Shown: piece after piece, positions 25,582-37,676 of the stretch
Position numbering within the stretch: position 1 is the first letter of the stretch
Layout: each line of letters starts with the position of its first letter
Origin: Emergomyces orientalis
Lineage: Eukaryota; Ascomycota; Eurotiomycetes; Onygenales; Ajellomycetaceae
Direction: 5' to 3'
Length of the DNA: 64,000 nt
Assembly (NCBI GenBank): GCA_002110485.1
Contig: MOWL01000003.1
Span: forward strand, 806,001 to 870,000
Program-made: the position numbers and the translations under genes
Notes under the pieces: generated by a model
Seen by the model: the letters and a program-made list of their open reading frames with translations, nothing else
Told to the model about the DNA's origin: nothing
Databases searched by the model: none

Positions 25582-28575
25582 TCATAATCCTTCGTATGTA
25601 ACCCCTTTCCCCGACCTCCTAGTCCTCCTTCTATTCCCCCACCCATCAGTATCATGATTTTTAAGCACCAAACTCTTTGAGGTTATCTCACGATGTCTGG
25701 CGGTGGCCGTGGCGGAAGTCGATGTCCCATCTTTCGCATCAGCCATCCCCGCCGCCCCACTGTCAATCTTTGCCCTCATAGCCGCCGCATCGGGAATTTC
25801 ATAGCCCAACTGTGTCATGGCAGGCGTGTCATCGTCGTCCGGGAACCCCGCCCCGCCATTATCACCATTACCACCATGCGCGAAATCAGTATTAGCATTT
25901 GTATGGAACATTTCCAGGCGACTCTCTAACAGCTGCTGCGCTTCCGTTTTATCCGTCTTCCTATTTGCAAAGAGGGAGGAGGAGAAACTGGGTGCGTTGC
26001 TGTGTGCTTTAGTCGAAGGGCTGTCGAAGCCTAACCCGTCCACGACGCTACCATGGCCGTCTTCGTTCATGGTGTCGATGGAACTAGCTCGGGACGTGCG
26101 AGTGTCGCCAGGCACTGTGGCGCCTAACAGCATTGAGGAGTGCGAATTGGCTCGGCCGAGGAGCTGTTTCCGGCGCTTGCGCTGCTGCTGCTGCAAACTA
26201 CTGCCACCACCATCTTTATCACCTAGGCTGGGTGGTTTGGAAGAGGCGGCTCGCCGCTTTTGTTTTAGGAATTCGTTGAGGGCGATGTCGAGAGTTGTTT
26301 TCGGATCGGGGTTATTACTAATATTATTATTATTCGGTTCCCCTGCTGATGGGTTTTCTGATCGGACGGAAAGGATGGGGACGGTGGGGACGGTGGGGAC
26401 GGGGGTTTTGTTGCGTTTTGAAGGCGAGGGAGAGCGGCTGGCAGTTTTCCGTGGCGAGTTTGCTGAGAGCTCCTGGAGGGCGCTCCCGGGTGGGACACTT
26501 GGTTCTCGCAATATTGAGTTTTCTTTCCCCACATCTTTCATTCGGGCGGGAACAATGGGTTGCTCAGATGTGCCTGGGTCAGGGAATGCCGATATCTCAT
26601 TTTCTAATGGTACCTTGCGCTTCCTGGTTGCATGTCGCTTCGTTATATCCCGTTGAATAAGCTGGGTCGGAGATCTATTGTTTTGAGATAGTTTATGTTC
26701 TATTATATACGGTGTGAAAGGTTTTCTCTCCCCAGTCTGAACAGAAATCCATAGCCAATCCGCAATGACAGCTGGGATATTCCATTCCGCGACGTGTCGC
26801 AGTTTTTCGTTGTTCGGGTTTGAATTGTTGCAAATTAGCACTGATGCTTTGGGCGTGAGAAACTCGTCGTAGGTGGCCCCTAATAACGATTAGCCTCCAA
26901 AAGTTGTTCGTGGAAATAAACATGGAAGAACGCATACCCATCACTTTGACGAGCTTCGAAAGATGTAAAAGGTCAATACCTGAAAACCCAGTCGAGCAAA
27001 CTCTCAATCCCTGAAATGCTACTTTTAATTAGAAAGATTCATGTATAAGCCGGACATGGAGTACGAACCTGGTATCGGGAATTTGGGGAAAGGGGTGCTA
27101 GTAATATGTGCCTCTGGAGGAACGAGGGAATTATTATGCAGACATTTTTCGATCCATAAGTCCGTCACAATTTCTGGCTCTACGACGAAATCATCAATAG
27201 ATGGGATTTCGGAGCGTGCTAAATTATGTGGCACAAGTATGTACATCGCAGGCCCATTTATCGGGATGTCTCCTACAAGAGCCCTTAGCGTCGAGACTAT
27301 TTGAGCTCCACGAGAGAGCAGGTGAGTCTCTAAGATTCGAGTCTAGCACATCGTTAGTTGTGGGATAAGGCGGCAAATAACTGCATTGCGTACTTGACTT
27401 GAAGAGAACCCTTTTATGAAAAATCTGGCGCCGAACCAGAGTCCACGGCGAGTTACGTCAAGCTCCTGCGACTTTTGTGTGGGCGTTTCGGTCATGATCG
27501 GGCGGGCTCTCTCAGTCATGGTGGTCTCACTAGCGAAAGATTTTGGTTCTTGAACCACAGCTGGCGTTTCAGCCATTTGTTCGTTAGGATCATTTTGAAA
27601 GCTAGTGTTCGAGCCTGAGGTTCTCGTAACATCTCCCACAATATCCGTCCAGATATCTTCGTTTTGGCCGCCGAGTTTCATGCTTGCAACTCTTCTGAGT
27701 TTCCGGGTCCGTTGAAGATTGGTGTTGGCCGCTTTTGGTCGTTTCGCGGGAACCATCGGAACGGATCTATTCCATGCGCCAATGCCCTGTTCTTCATCCG
27801 GGATCAGAGGGTCATAGAGGCTTTCGTCAAGAGCCATCCCTCGCTCAAGGCTATCTTCAAGCCATTTTAGGCTAACCACCGTTATTTTCCACAGGGTTGC
27901 GTATTTATATTTCTGACCGTACCCAGATCGCGCAATCAAATGGGTAACACTCTTCGTAAGATCCCTCCGAAACTCCGCTCCATTCTCCGTGATCGTCTTC
28001 TGTAGCAAGTTCCTGTGATTCACTTTTGGTGGTGAGCAGACTGTTCACCCTGGAAAGGAAAGAGCCATAACACGATATCGCTTACTGTCGTCAAATCCGG
28101 TAAGGCATATAGACAAGCCAGCAAATGTGGGAAATCGATATTGTTCTTCCAGCTCTTGAAGGTTTGTATCCCCTCCAAGCAACCAGGATGACCGGACAGC
28201 TTCCACCCATTCTGCTTTTAGCACCTTTATGTCGGCTCGCTCTTTGGCCACATATTTGTATTTTGGGGTATTCAATTCTCCGACTATCAAATGCGTGACA
28301 TCCGAGGTGAGATCGAATTTATGGACGGCTCCCATCTGGGTGGCTGTGGCAGCCAATTCTTCCTATGCAGAAACGAAATATCAACAACTGTAGCGACCCG
28401 ATACACGAGTCCGAAAAGAACGATCTTACCCTGTACTCTGGCAATACCGATGTACAGCAAAGAATTACCCCCGCAAGAGGGCGTTCCTTGTCTAATATCC
28501 ATGAGCATTTGACTGGTATTTACGCGGGGTGGGGAGCAGTTATTTACCTGGAACCACGTCCTCTCCCAGCTTCAT
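25582..28575 (-). CDS. dpb11: BRCT-repeat replication/checkpoint protein Dpb11/Rad4(Cut5)/TopBP1
   Basis: Scaffold that links phosphorylated Sld3/Sld2-type proteins at replication origins and activates the DNA-damage checkpoint kinase. Seven exons: 28575-28548, 28491-28430, 28362-28086, 28040-27394, 27342-27069, 27021-26938 and 26879-25582, 889 aa. Four BRCT modules are visible. BRCT1 starts KERPLAGVILCCTSVLPEYR (about 11-100). BRCT2 starts FAGLSICLTGFDD and contains SVTHLIARSGYGQKYKYA (about 108-205). BRCT3 contains GLWFGARFFIKGFSSSQ (about 320-420). BRCT4 contains AFQGLRVCSTGFSGIDLL and WNIPAVIADWLWIS (about 430-525). The C-terminal third is Ser/Arg-rich and disordered with an ATR-activation-like tail position. 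The first exon is only 28 nt. It is transcribed divergently from pif1. Confidence 0.88.
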
Positions 28576-28996
28576 AATCGAAACCAATTACATTTGCCCA
28601 TAACCCCAGGTAAACTGGTATGTGTTGGATGGCAGATTTCCAAATATCAAATAAACACCTTCTGCCGCATTAATGGTTTCTCTTCATGTCTTGAAATATA
28701 TTGTCGTTGAATGAGCTCGAGACACGCGACCCAGAGAGCTGCCAACACACAGTCACATGACTTCTCCTGCCCTAATTCATTATTTTGCTCTGGGGCATGT
28801 CACGTGGCGGTGTTAATCGATTCTTCGCGTCTTTCAAACCCGCGATCCCCAAAGGTGTAAATAAGAAGACAGACGGACAGACAAACAGACAGAACCGAGA
28901 GACAGTGATGACACAACAACCACCAGGTGATATCCGGCCTTTTGCAGTTCAGTCCCGGGATAAATTAATTCGCCTGTGCCCTACAAGCAGCTGTTT
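28576..28996. promoter_or_regulatory. Shared promoter region of dpb11 and pif1
   Basis: A 421-bp gap separates two divergent start codons of replication genes. An ACGCGA-like cell-cycle (MCB) element is not evident. ACACGCGACC at about 28722 is the nearest, and I would not assign it without testing. Confidence 0.4.
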
Positions 28997-31487
28997 ATGT
29001 CCCGGTACACTTCTTTGGCCAGAGCTTCGATTGCAATCGTTACCCCGTTTTTCATTCGATTGGCTTCGCGGTGGCCGTACTCCTTTACGTCCCGCCGAGC
29101 GCCAGAGTTTGCAATGTTTAATCAAGCAGTGCGCAAACATACGGCTCCTGCAAAAGCTTTTTTTCCGAATGCCGCTCCTCTGAACAGAGCTACCCCTTTT
29201 TCCTCCAGTCAGACTGCTGGGGTAAAACGGAAGTTGGATGCTGTTCAACCCCCTCCGTCAGAGACCCCATTAGCGGTACTTCATAGCAACGTGTATTTCG
29301 ATGAGAATGATTTCGACGATGACATAGACTTAGATGAGCCTACTAGCTTATCGATAAGCCTGGCTCAATCGCAATCGTTCGCTTCTTCAGGTATTCAACC
29401 ACCAGAACTTCCACCCCTCCTCGAGCAGCCAGCACCACCAAGTGAAAATGGTCCCCCAAGCACCCTTCCGCTTCCGTGGTCCTCTTCGCCTCCTACACAT
29501 TTACTCCCTCCAGCAAAACGGCGTACTTTACCATGGCAAGAGAATGAAAAGCCTGAAGCGGAGAGTAGACCCCGAATCAAACCAGAGCCAAAACCTTTTA
29601 CACGCACTCCAGCTCCTAATAAAACGTCATCCTTACCATGGGATAAGACTATGAGTGCCGTGAAGGAGGAGCAGAAAGAGTTACGGAAACAACAGAAGAT
29701 GCGCGTTAGCTCCGAAAAAAATCCTGCGCAGATGGGCACAAGGGTCCCAAAAGTCGCGTCTATTTTCTTAAGTGAAGAACAGAAAAGAGTAGTGGAAGCT
29801 ATTGTTAAGGATGGCAAGAGTATATTTTTCACGGGTTCTGCTGGGACTGGAAAATCCGTTCTCATGAGAGAGATCATTAGGAAGCTGCGGGAAAGATATA
29901 ATAGGGAGCCTGACCGTGTTGCTGTCACCGCTTCTACTGGACTTGCAGCATGTAACATTGAAGGTGTCACCCTTCATAGTTTTGCTGGGATTGGGTTAGG
30001 AAAGGAACCCGTGGCGGACCTTGTAAAAAAGGTTAGTTCGTTAATCCCCGTTCCCAATTGAGATCCGTCAATGACAAGCTCGCCCAGGTAAAACGCAACC
30101 AAAAGAATAGGACCCGGTGGTTGAGGACGAAAGTTCTCATTATTGACGAGATTTCGATGGTTGACGGTGACTTGTTTGACAAACTTGAGGAGATTGCTCG
30201 CAAGATCAGAAATAACGGTCGCCCATTCGGAGGCATTCAGTTGGTTGTTACTGGCGACTTTTTCCAATTGCCTCCAGTGCCAGATTCAACCAAGATGGCG
30301 AAATTTGCTTTTTCAGCTTCCACGTGGAACACCACCATCCAGCATACAATTCTGTTGACCCATGTTTTTAGGCAAAAGGATCCCAAATTTGCTGCTATGC
30401 TGAACGAAATAAGATTGGGGAAATTGAGCCCGGAGACAATTGCATCCTTCAAACAGTTATCTCGCCCTCTGAATTTCCACGATTCACTTGAGGCAACAGA
30501 ACTGTGCGTTTTATTGCGATATCACCATATTGATGAATGTTTAAGCTAATTATCTAAATTAGTTTTCCAACCCGATCTGAAGTCGAGAATGCCAATTCTG
30601 CGAGAATGAGCAGACTCTCTGGTGAGACGATGGTGTTCACTGCCGTTGATAGCGGAACGATGCAAAATGAAACGCAACGATCACAACTGCTTGCCGATTG
30701 TGTTGCACCTACCATTCAACTTAAAAAGGGCGCCCAGGTTATGCTGATCAAGAACATGGATGAGACCCTCGTAAACGGGTCATTGGGGAAAGTGGTTGCC
30801 TTCATGGATGAAGCTAGGTTCGACTACTACAGTAAAAATGATGAAGATTTTGCTGGTGATCCGGGTTATGAAGATCGCAACGCCCAAGCAATTAACAAAG
30901 TGAAATCTTATGAGAATAAACCTGGGAGTGTTAGCGCGAAAGGCAAGTGGCCGGTTGTTTGCTTTGTCCAGCCAGATGGAACGGAAAGACACCTCCTTTG
31001 TCAACCGGAGACATGGAAAATCGAGCTGCCAAACGGTGAAATAAGAGCGCAACGAACGCAGGTCCCCCTCATACTTGCCTGGGCTCTCTCCATCCATAAA
31101 GCACAAGGTCAAACTTTGCAGCGAGTTAAGGTTGATCTTGGACGCGTTTTCGAAAAGGGACAGGCTTATGTTGCGCTTAGTCGGGCAACCTCTCAGGCTG
31201 GCTTGCAGGTTTCCCGTTTTGATCCCCGTCGAGTTATGGTCCACGCCAAAGTATTAGAATTTTATTCGAACTTATCCAGCATACACAACATCAAAGACAC
31301 CGCCAAAGCCAAAGCCATTGCTGATGCGACCAACGCCGGCGCTGGTGCCGGTTCCGGTACAGGTGACGGTACCAACACCAACGCCAATACCAAACAAAGC
31401 CGTGACCAAGCTAAGATTGTCAAGTGGACAGCTACGGACAACTTTGATGATATTGACGACGACCTGATGGAGAGCTTATATGCATGA
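28997..31487 (+). CDS. pif1: ATP-dependent 5'-3' DNA helicase Pif1
   Basis: Superfamily 1B helicase acting on G-quadruplexes, telomeres, replication forks and mtDNA. Exons 28997-30031, 30088-30503 and 30563-31487 give 791 aa. Residues 1-40 are rich in Arg/Ser/hydrophobics without acids until residue 37 (MSRYTSLARASIAIV), a likely mitochondrial presequence. A second in-frame Met is residue 40. A disordered Pro-rich N-terminal region follows. Helicase motifs: I FTGSAGTGKSVL (about 277), Ia AVTASTGLAA, II LIIDEISMVD (about 360), III VVTGDFFQLPP, and C-terminal IHKAQGQTLQRV and YVALSRATS (about 687). Both introns were placed by frame continuity (VKK|VKRNQ; ATEL|FPTRSE). The C-terminus carries a Gly/Asn/Thr-rich linker and an acidic tail. 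Confidence 0.93.
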
Positions 31488-32038
31488 TACACACATTTCC
31501 AACCGCATTGTTTTATGGAGCAAAAGTTTGGCCATATCGGAACATTGTCAAACACATTTAGATATACCATTCATTCGTCAAGGTGGTTCTTTTCTTTTGT
31601 TTTCAGCGTATTTTGACAGGTATCTAGAGCTCTTGTTTGGCGAAGCAATCGATTCGTCCACAAGGCATAGCCTTTTAGATTACAGATATATTTTTACTAA
31701 TTCTGACTGGACGTATTATGAAGAGAAAATCAAGCCCCAACTTCTCTATTTAATTCAGTTCCCGCATGTCTAAACGGATTAATTTTCCCCGTCATTGTTT
31801 CGGGGTCAGATATTGAACCGCATTGACTTTGGTTGTTATCGATAAGCAGGTCACGTGGCATATCAAGGTTCCAATCTGACTGCGCATCAAAGGCTCACAA
31901 CCTCAAACAACACCACAAAAGGACAGTTACATGAACCGCTAGAACAAATACCTAACGCTTTTACGTATAATCTGTGCACCACTATGCGAAATTCCAAATT
32001 CTGACTTTTGCCGTTTCGTTTTCCTGCTCATTTTCACC
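31488..32038. other. Intergenic between pif1 and edc3
   Basis: About 550 bp holding the pif1 3' end and edc3 promoter. A 97-codon open frame at 31480-31773 overlaps the pif1 stop and has no domain, so it is not called. Confidence 0.6.
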
Positions 32039-34459
32039 ATGGCGGCGGACTTTGTGGGATATACTGTGCTAGTCACTCTCAGGTCACCACCAAACTCCCA
32101 AGTTCAAGGGGTGGTCGCTGATGTTGCGGGACAGCGACTAACGCTTCAGAATGGTTAGCTGCATCTCTCCCTTTGTATGATTAGGGTATATGAGCTAACT
32201 CAGATACAGTAACGCTTCTATGGAGCGGCCAACATATTCCACTGTACCATATTGACGCGCCAGGCATTGCTGACCTTGAACTGTCCTCTCACCAAATACC
32301 GCATCCCCCCCCAACGAGCAATTACGGAGCCACAGTCCATACAGGCTTTCAGAATGGCGGCACGTTACCTGCTCCACAGCACCCACCACAACCTCTGCAG
32401 CACAGGCAGGAAAATGCAGTTGAACCTATGTCGAGGGAACCTCAGCCTCAAGGGTTTGTTGACCCCGCCATACTAAGTTTCCAAAAGCCTTCGAAACATC
32501 AGTCGCTCTCGACCACGAACATTCCTTTAATGACCGGCAAACGGGATGCTGTTTCTCCAGTTATGATCGCCGATTCGGAGTCTACCACCCGCCCGAGTAC
32601 GACGCCTATGGTTCCTGCTACGGTAACGCCAACTGGCCCAAAACGGACGGATGTAGATGATGCGGCAGCAACGCTCAGCGAGCCGTTTAATAACATGGGT
32701 TTCAACGGAACGGAAGGTTCGACGGAGGATCAGGGGACACCAGCCCAGAAAGAGGAGTTGGACATTCCAGAAGGCAGGCGAGGCGCAGGACCCCTCGAAG
32801 CGCCGCTCAAGTATACTGGGAAACGTAGTCGAAGGGGTGGAAGGAACAAGTTGAATAAAGATGCTACTGTCCAGTCTTCCAGCGTTGACCCAATATTGGA
32901 AGATCCAACCGCTACAACACCTACTGCGAGAACGAATATTCCGGGGAAAGGTTGGCGTCAGACTGCGTTTGTTGAACCGGCTCCCAATACCTCTCCACAA
33001 AAGACCAATAACGGGCGGGCGAGACGGTCAAAAATGCGGAGCAAAAAGTCATACGCGGAAGACCCGAGTGGATGGGCAACAGAGGACGCAACGGATATCC
33101 AGGAGATGGGAGATTTTGATTTCGCCAGTAACCTATCCAAGTTTGACAAACGCCGTGTTTTCGATGAGATTCGCAATGATGATACCACGACTGGAGAAGA
33201 ACGATTGGTTAGCTTCAATAGAAGGGTTCACAGACCAGGGACAAACGAGGGCAAAAATTTACACTATACAGAAAATGTGCTTGATGACGATCCGTCGAAC
33301 GATAAATGGAATAGCGAAGCAGGGGAAACGGACGAGGATGAAGCCAGTGAAGAGCGGTTCAGTAGTGGTAGAAATTCCGCGAGGGCTAGATCGAGAGTAT
33401 CCGTATCTGCCCGTACGCAATCTCGAAAGGGCAGTGCAATTCTCGGATCGACTCTTGTCTCTTCTCAGATCAGCTCCCTATCTCGTGGCCAAATGACATC
33501 CTCTCGCACTGGAAGTCCGCAGCCACACAAGAGTTCGCCCTTAGTAGGATCCGCCTCATCATCAACGGGGTCCCTGCTGCTAGCAACAACAAAACGGCAA
33601 TGTCCCTGCGTCGGCCCACTTCAAATGATTGAGATAGAGCAGTTAGCCATTGCAGAGCTCGGCTTGGGGGAAGACATTATTACAGAAAATGCCGGAAGAG
33701 GTATTGCTGAGGCTGCAGTTTCTCAAGTTCCCAAGCTTGCGATTTCTTCCACGATATTGGTTCTAGCTGGGAATCATCGAACTGGTAGTCGGGCTATATG
33801 TGCCGCTAGACACCTCCGTAACCGGGGATATCGAGTGACTTTATGTGTCCTTGGTTTGGATCGTGAAGATGAATTTATGGACGGCGTACGGAAACAAATC
33901 GATATCTTAAAGAAGGTAACTGGGAGAGTCATGAGATGGGGAGAACTATCTACGCGATTGACGTCCTATGACTACGTACCAGATCTTGTAATAGATGCAC
34001 TATTTGGTGTCCATATTGCTTTTGATGATCTACGGACCGACGATCAAGCCACCGCCTTTGAAATGATTTCTTGGACCAACCGTAGCAACGTTGAAATTCT
34101 CTCTGTAGATGTTCCATCAGGGCTCTCCGCCGTATCAGGTAAGAAATTAGTTATCTCTATTATAAAAACTGCTCCCTACCTTGGCTAACTAACATTCCTC
34201 TCCCTTCTCAGGCGAAGCAACCCTCGTCCAAGGTTCACGATTAAGCGTCAATTCAAAATTCATCGTCTGTCTAGCAGCACCCAAAACTGGACTTGTTCTT
34301 GCGCTAGGCTCCGGCGAAGGGCTAGCCTGGAACATCATGGTCGCGGATATTGGTATCAGTCAGGTTGTATGGAGAAAGTACGGCAGCCGCCGGCGTCATG
34401 GCGTTGACTTTGGGAATCAATGGATTGTCCCTCTACGATTCCAAACACCAACGCCCTGA
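32039..34459 (+). CDS. edc3: Enhancer of mRNA decapping Edc3
   Basis: P-body scaffold that activates the Dcp1-Dcp2 decapping enzyme. Exons 32039-32153, 32210-34138 and 34212-34459 give 763 aa. The N-terminal LSm-like domain begins MAADFVGYTVLVTLRSPPNS and continues VTLLWSGQHIPLYHIDA after the first intron. A Ser/Pro-rich linker and Arg/Lys patch (KRSRRGGRNKLNK) follow, then the FDF motif region GDFDFASNLSKFDKRRVFDE (about residue 335). The C-terminal YjeF_N fold (about 502-763) includes ITENAGRGIAEAAV, STILVLAGNHRTGSRAI and DLVIDALFGVH, with the last strand in exon 3 (KTGLVLALGSGEGLAWNIMV). All three Edc3 modules are present in the usual order. Confidence 0.92.
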
Positions 34460-35097
34460 ATATCTTTTTTCCCAAGCAAACAGCAGAAATAAAAATCAGC
34501 TACTTTAACTGTACTATTTTCGAAGGCCGAACCCAAAAAGTTGCTATTTAGGGAGTTATGATAGGAACTTTTTCTTTGTCATTGTGCAATATCAGGGGAA
34601 AAGAGGAATGATTTTCTTCTTTACTGCGTTCTTTTGTTAATACCATCTCTGCATTCTTCGGGTACTGGGGTCAGGAGAATCAGGGTTAGGGGCTGGCAGT
34701 CTGAACTTCTTCTATTGTGTACAAGTAATTATTAAATTAACGTCTCCCAACTGCTGCTTTGTTCCAAAACATAATACAAACCGCTTGGGTACTCTCAATG
34801 TCTGTCATCCCACTCCTACCCTACTGCGAGGAGATCACCTTAGCATTCGGCTATTCAACTGTGTCTGCTGTAATCTTTTGCTTCTATCAAACCTGTTAGA
34901 GATTTAATTCAACCTTGGAATTTAGAGATTCGACCCAAAGTGGATTAGCGTCTAGAGAAAAGTTCATTCGCCCGCTGACGTAATAATTAAACTCCCCAAT
35001 CTAGAAATCCGTCAAATCTATGGGTGTTTTTGCAACAACGCGACCGTCGACGACAACTAAATTTGATAGTCTCTCTACGGCAGGTTGGGTATTGACC
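34460..35097. other. Intergenic between edc3 and the U-box cyclophilin gene
   Basis: About 640 bp, moderately AT-rich, no supported gene. It contains the edc3 3' end and the promoter of the next gene on the same strand. Confidence 0.6.
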
Positions 35098-37124
35098 ATG
35101 GGGAAAGGTACGTTATATTGCGTTTATCATTATTTGCTGCAAATATATTTTGTGATACTAACTCTACTACCTAGGAACTGATAAGCTCTATGTAAGATTG
35201 AACCCAGCAGCGAAAGCCCCCAAATACAGCTTCCAAGATCGCTTCAATGCTAACAGACCTTTATTATATATAGATTACCCATTCAGAATGGGCATCTGAA
35301 GATGCATACTCCGCCAGTGCCGGCTCCGGGGTCAGATCGAAAGCGGGAACCGTGCATTCTTCCTTTAAACGCCTCCCATTCAACTTCTGCTCGCTCTCCT
35401 TGCAACCTTTCTCTCACCCCGTTTGCACACTCTCCGGCACACTATTTGATCTAACGAATATCATCCCGTGGATTAAGAAACATGGCACAAATCCCGTGGA
35501 CGGAACACCTCTCAAGAGCTCTGACCTTATTAAATTAAATTTTGCCAAGAATGACGAGGGCGAGTACGTTGACCCCGTCACCTATAAAGCATTCACAGAT
35601 AACACGCACATTGTGGCCTTGAAACCGTCAGGAAATGTTTTCGCGTGGGATACGGTGGAGAAACTAAATGTCAAGGCAAAGATGTGGAGGGATCTGGTAA
35701 CGGATGAAGAGTTTGGGCGGAAAGATATTATCACTTTGCAGGATCCGCAGAATATCGAGTCAAGGGATCTCAGCGCATTTAAATATTTAAAAGATGGGGA
35801 GAGCGGGTTGTCGGATGAACAGTTGCGGGAACAAAGCAGCAGTGTGAATCTGAATGCTATGGGTAGCTCGGCGAAGATTTTGAAAGCTAAGGAGGCTGTT
35901 GCGAAAGCACGCGCGGAGCGTGAACAGAAGGCGAAGGCGACCGCACTTGAAAAATCGAAAGGGAGGGATACCACTGCCATGGGAAAAGATGGTTCTGCGA
36001 AAAATTCAATAATGAACCAAAGCAAAAAACCGACCCCATACAACGCTGCAAAACATACGACAGGGCTTGCGGCTGCTTCCTTTACTAGCACTGGTATCAC
36101 TCCGCATACGTCTGCCGACCTTGCTCTTCTCACCGATGAACAATACATGCTGCGACGGGGCCGTGTTAACATCAAGGGATATGCACGCATTGCAACAACG
36201 ATGGGTGATCTCAACCTTGAACTACACACAGAACATGCACCCAAAGCCGTATGGAACTTCATTCAGCTAGCTAAGAAGGGATATTATAACGATGTTACTT
36301 TCCATCGAAACATTAAGGGCTTCATGATTCAAGGTGGCGATCCCACTGGTACTGGTAGAGGTGGTGAAAGTATTTGGGGAAAGAATTTTGTGGATGAGAT
36401 TGAGGGACCTTTCAAACACGATGCAAGAGGTACAGTGAGTATGGCTAATAAAGGCAAAAACACAAATAGCAGTCAATTGTGAGTGCAATCTCTCCCTACG
36501 TCACCCCTAGCTGCTACTGGTTCCTACACATGAGAATGTCTCCCAAAAATGCAAAAGTAAGTATCAAAACATTGCTAACCTATGAAAATTAGCTTCATTG
36601 CCTACCGCGCCCTCCCGCATCTAAATCTCAAACATACCATATTCGCCCGGATAATTGACGACCCCTCACCGTCATCTACAACCCTAAACGCCCTTGAAAC
36701 TGCCCCGGTTGATTCCACCAACAAGCCCACAACACCCATCCGTATTCTCAACGTGACCATCTTTGTCGATCCTTTTGAAGAATTCCTAAGCCAGAAACGT
36801 GCAGATGAGGAAGCGCAAGCAGGCACTGCCGGTGGTGTTTTGAAAGGTTCTGGCCCAGGAGACGGCCGAAGCGATGACCAACTAACCTGGACAGGCAAGC
36901 GGGTACGAACTGGAGGCGTGGCGAACGATACTGCATCCTCTGCTGGAAATACAGGTGTGGGGAGGTATCTCAAAGCTGCCACTGCCACAGCGGCCGCTCA
37001 AGCCAAGGCGGGTGAAGATGAAATTGTAGAATTTGTCGACGAGGAACCTGAACCTGAACCTGCAAGAAAGAAATTCAAAGCTGCGAATGGAGGTGGTGGG
37101 TTTGGTAATTTTGATAGTTGGTGA
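35098..37124 (+). CDS. cyp8: U-box cyclophilin, peptidyl-prolyl isomerase-like 2 (Cyp8)
   Basis: Spliceosome-associated peptidyl-prolyl cis-trans isomerase with a U-box, giving possible ubiquitin-ligase activity in the nucleus. Exons 35098-35107 (10 nt), 35175-35191 (17 nt), 35274-36478 and 36593-37124 give 587 aa. The start MGKGTDKLYITHSEWASE is the conserved PPIL2 N-terminus and supports the two tiny exons. The U-box spans about 45-110 (PFSHPVCTLSGTLFDLTNI). A Lys/Ala-rich coil lies at about 205-260. The cyclophilin domain (about 312-480) shows ATTMGDLNLELHTEHAPKAV, FHRNIKGFMIQGGDPTGTG and, across the last intron, SSQ|FFIAYRALPHLN. The C-terminal tail has EFLSQKR and ends Gly-rich (GGGGFGNFDSW), as in fungal orthologues. 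Confidence 0.92.
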
Positions 37125-37676
37125 AGGAAATTTAGTTCTTCATTAATCTGTGTTAGTTTCGCAGGCCATTGGAAGGCTGGTATTTCTTTGTCTCTTCAAA
37201 TGGGCCTTCTCACTCTGTATTTTGTTTATACCAACATTTCAGCGGCGTTCAATTACTCAGAGGAAGCTAAATGACGGAAACCTTGAGGCAACAGTTCGGA
37301 AATTTTTGGGATGGGAATATGGGCGTTCTAAAAAGAGTTTCCAGTTTTATATTCTGGGAAAAGGCGGACTCACGGAATGATATTGAGCCGAAGAACTACA
37401 TTATTATTAGCATTGGAACCGGCTCTACAGGGCCAGATTGGTCAGGCTGAAGCCATGTAAACGCATCATGAACTGTAAACGGATAGTGGGATGATCACAA
37501 AATCCAAGGCTAGATAGCCTAGGCAAAGCAACATCACTTAAGATCGACACAATATATATTTGTCTAATGATGATCTATTATATCCACACCTATCAATTTG
37601 AATACACCTATGCACCAGGGACTAGGAGACCTGAACCTAATTGCGGCCTTTTAAACTCACTAAGCGGATAATCCGC
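37125..37676. other. Intergenic after cyp8
   Basis: About 550 bp with no supported gene. It contains the cyp8 3' end and the region downstream of the kinase relic. Confidence 0.55.

Noticed and set aside
28976..28996. GTG start seven codons before the Pif1 ATG
   Set aside because: Non-ATG start; the ATG at 28997 gives a complete presequence-like N-terminus.
31480..31773. 97-codon plus-strand frame after pif1
   Set aside because: Overlaps the pif1 stop, has no domain and no clear promoter.
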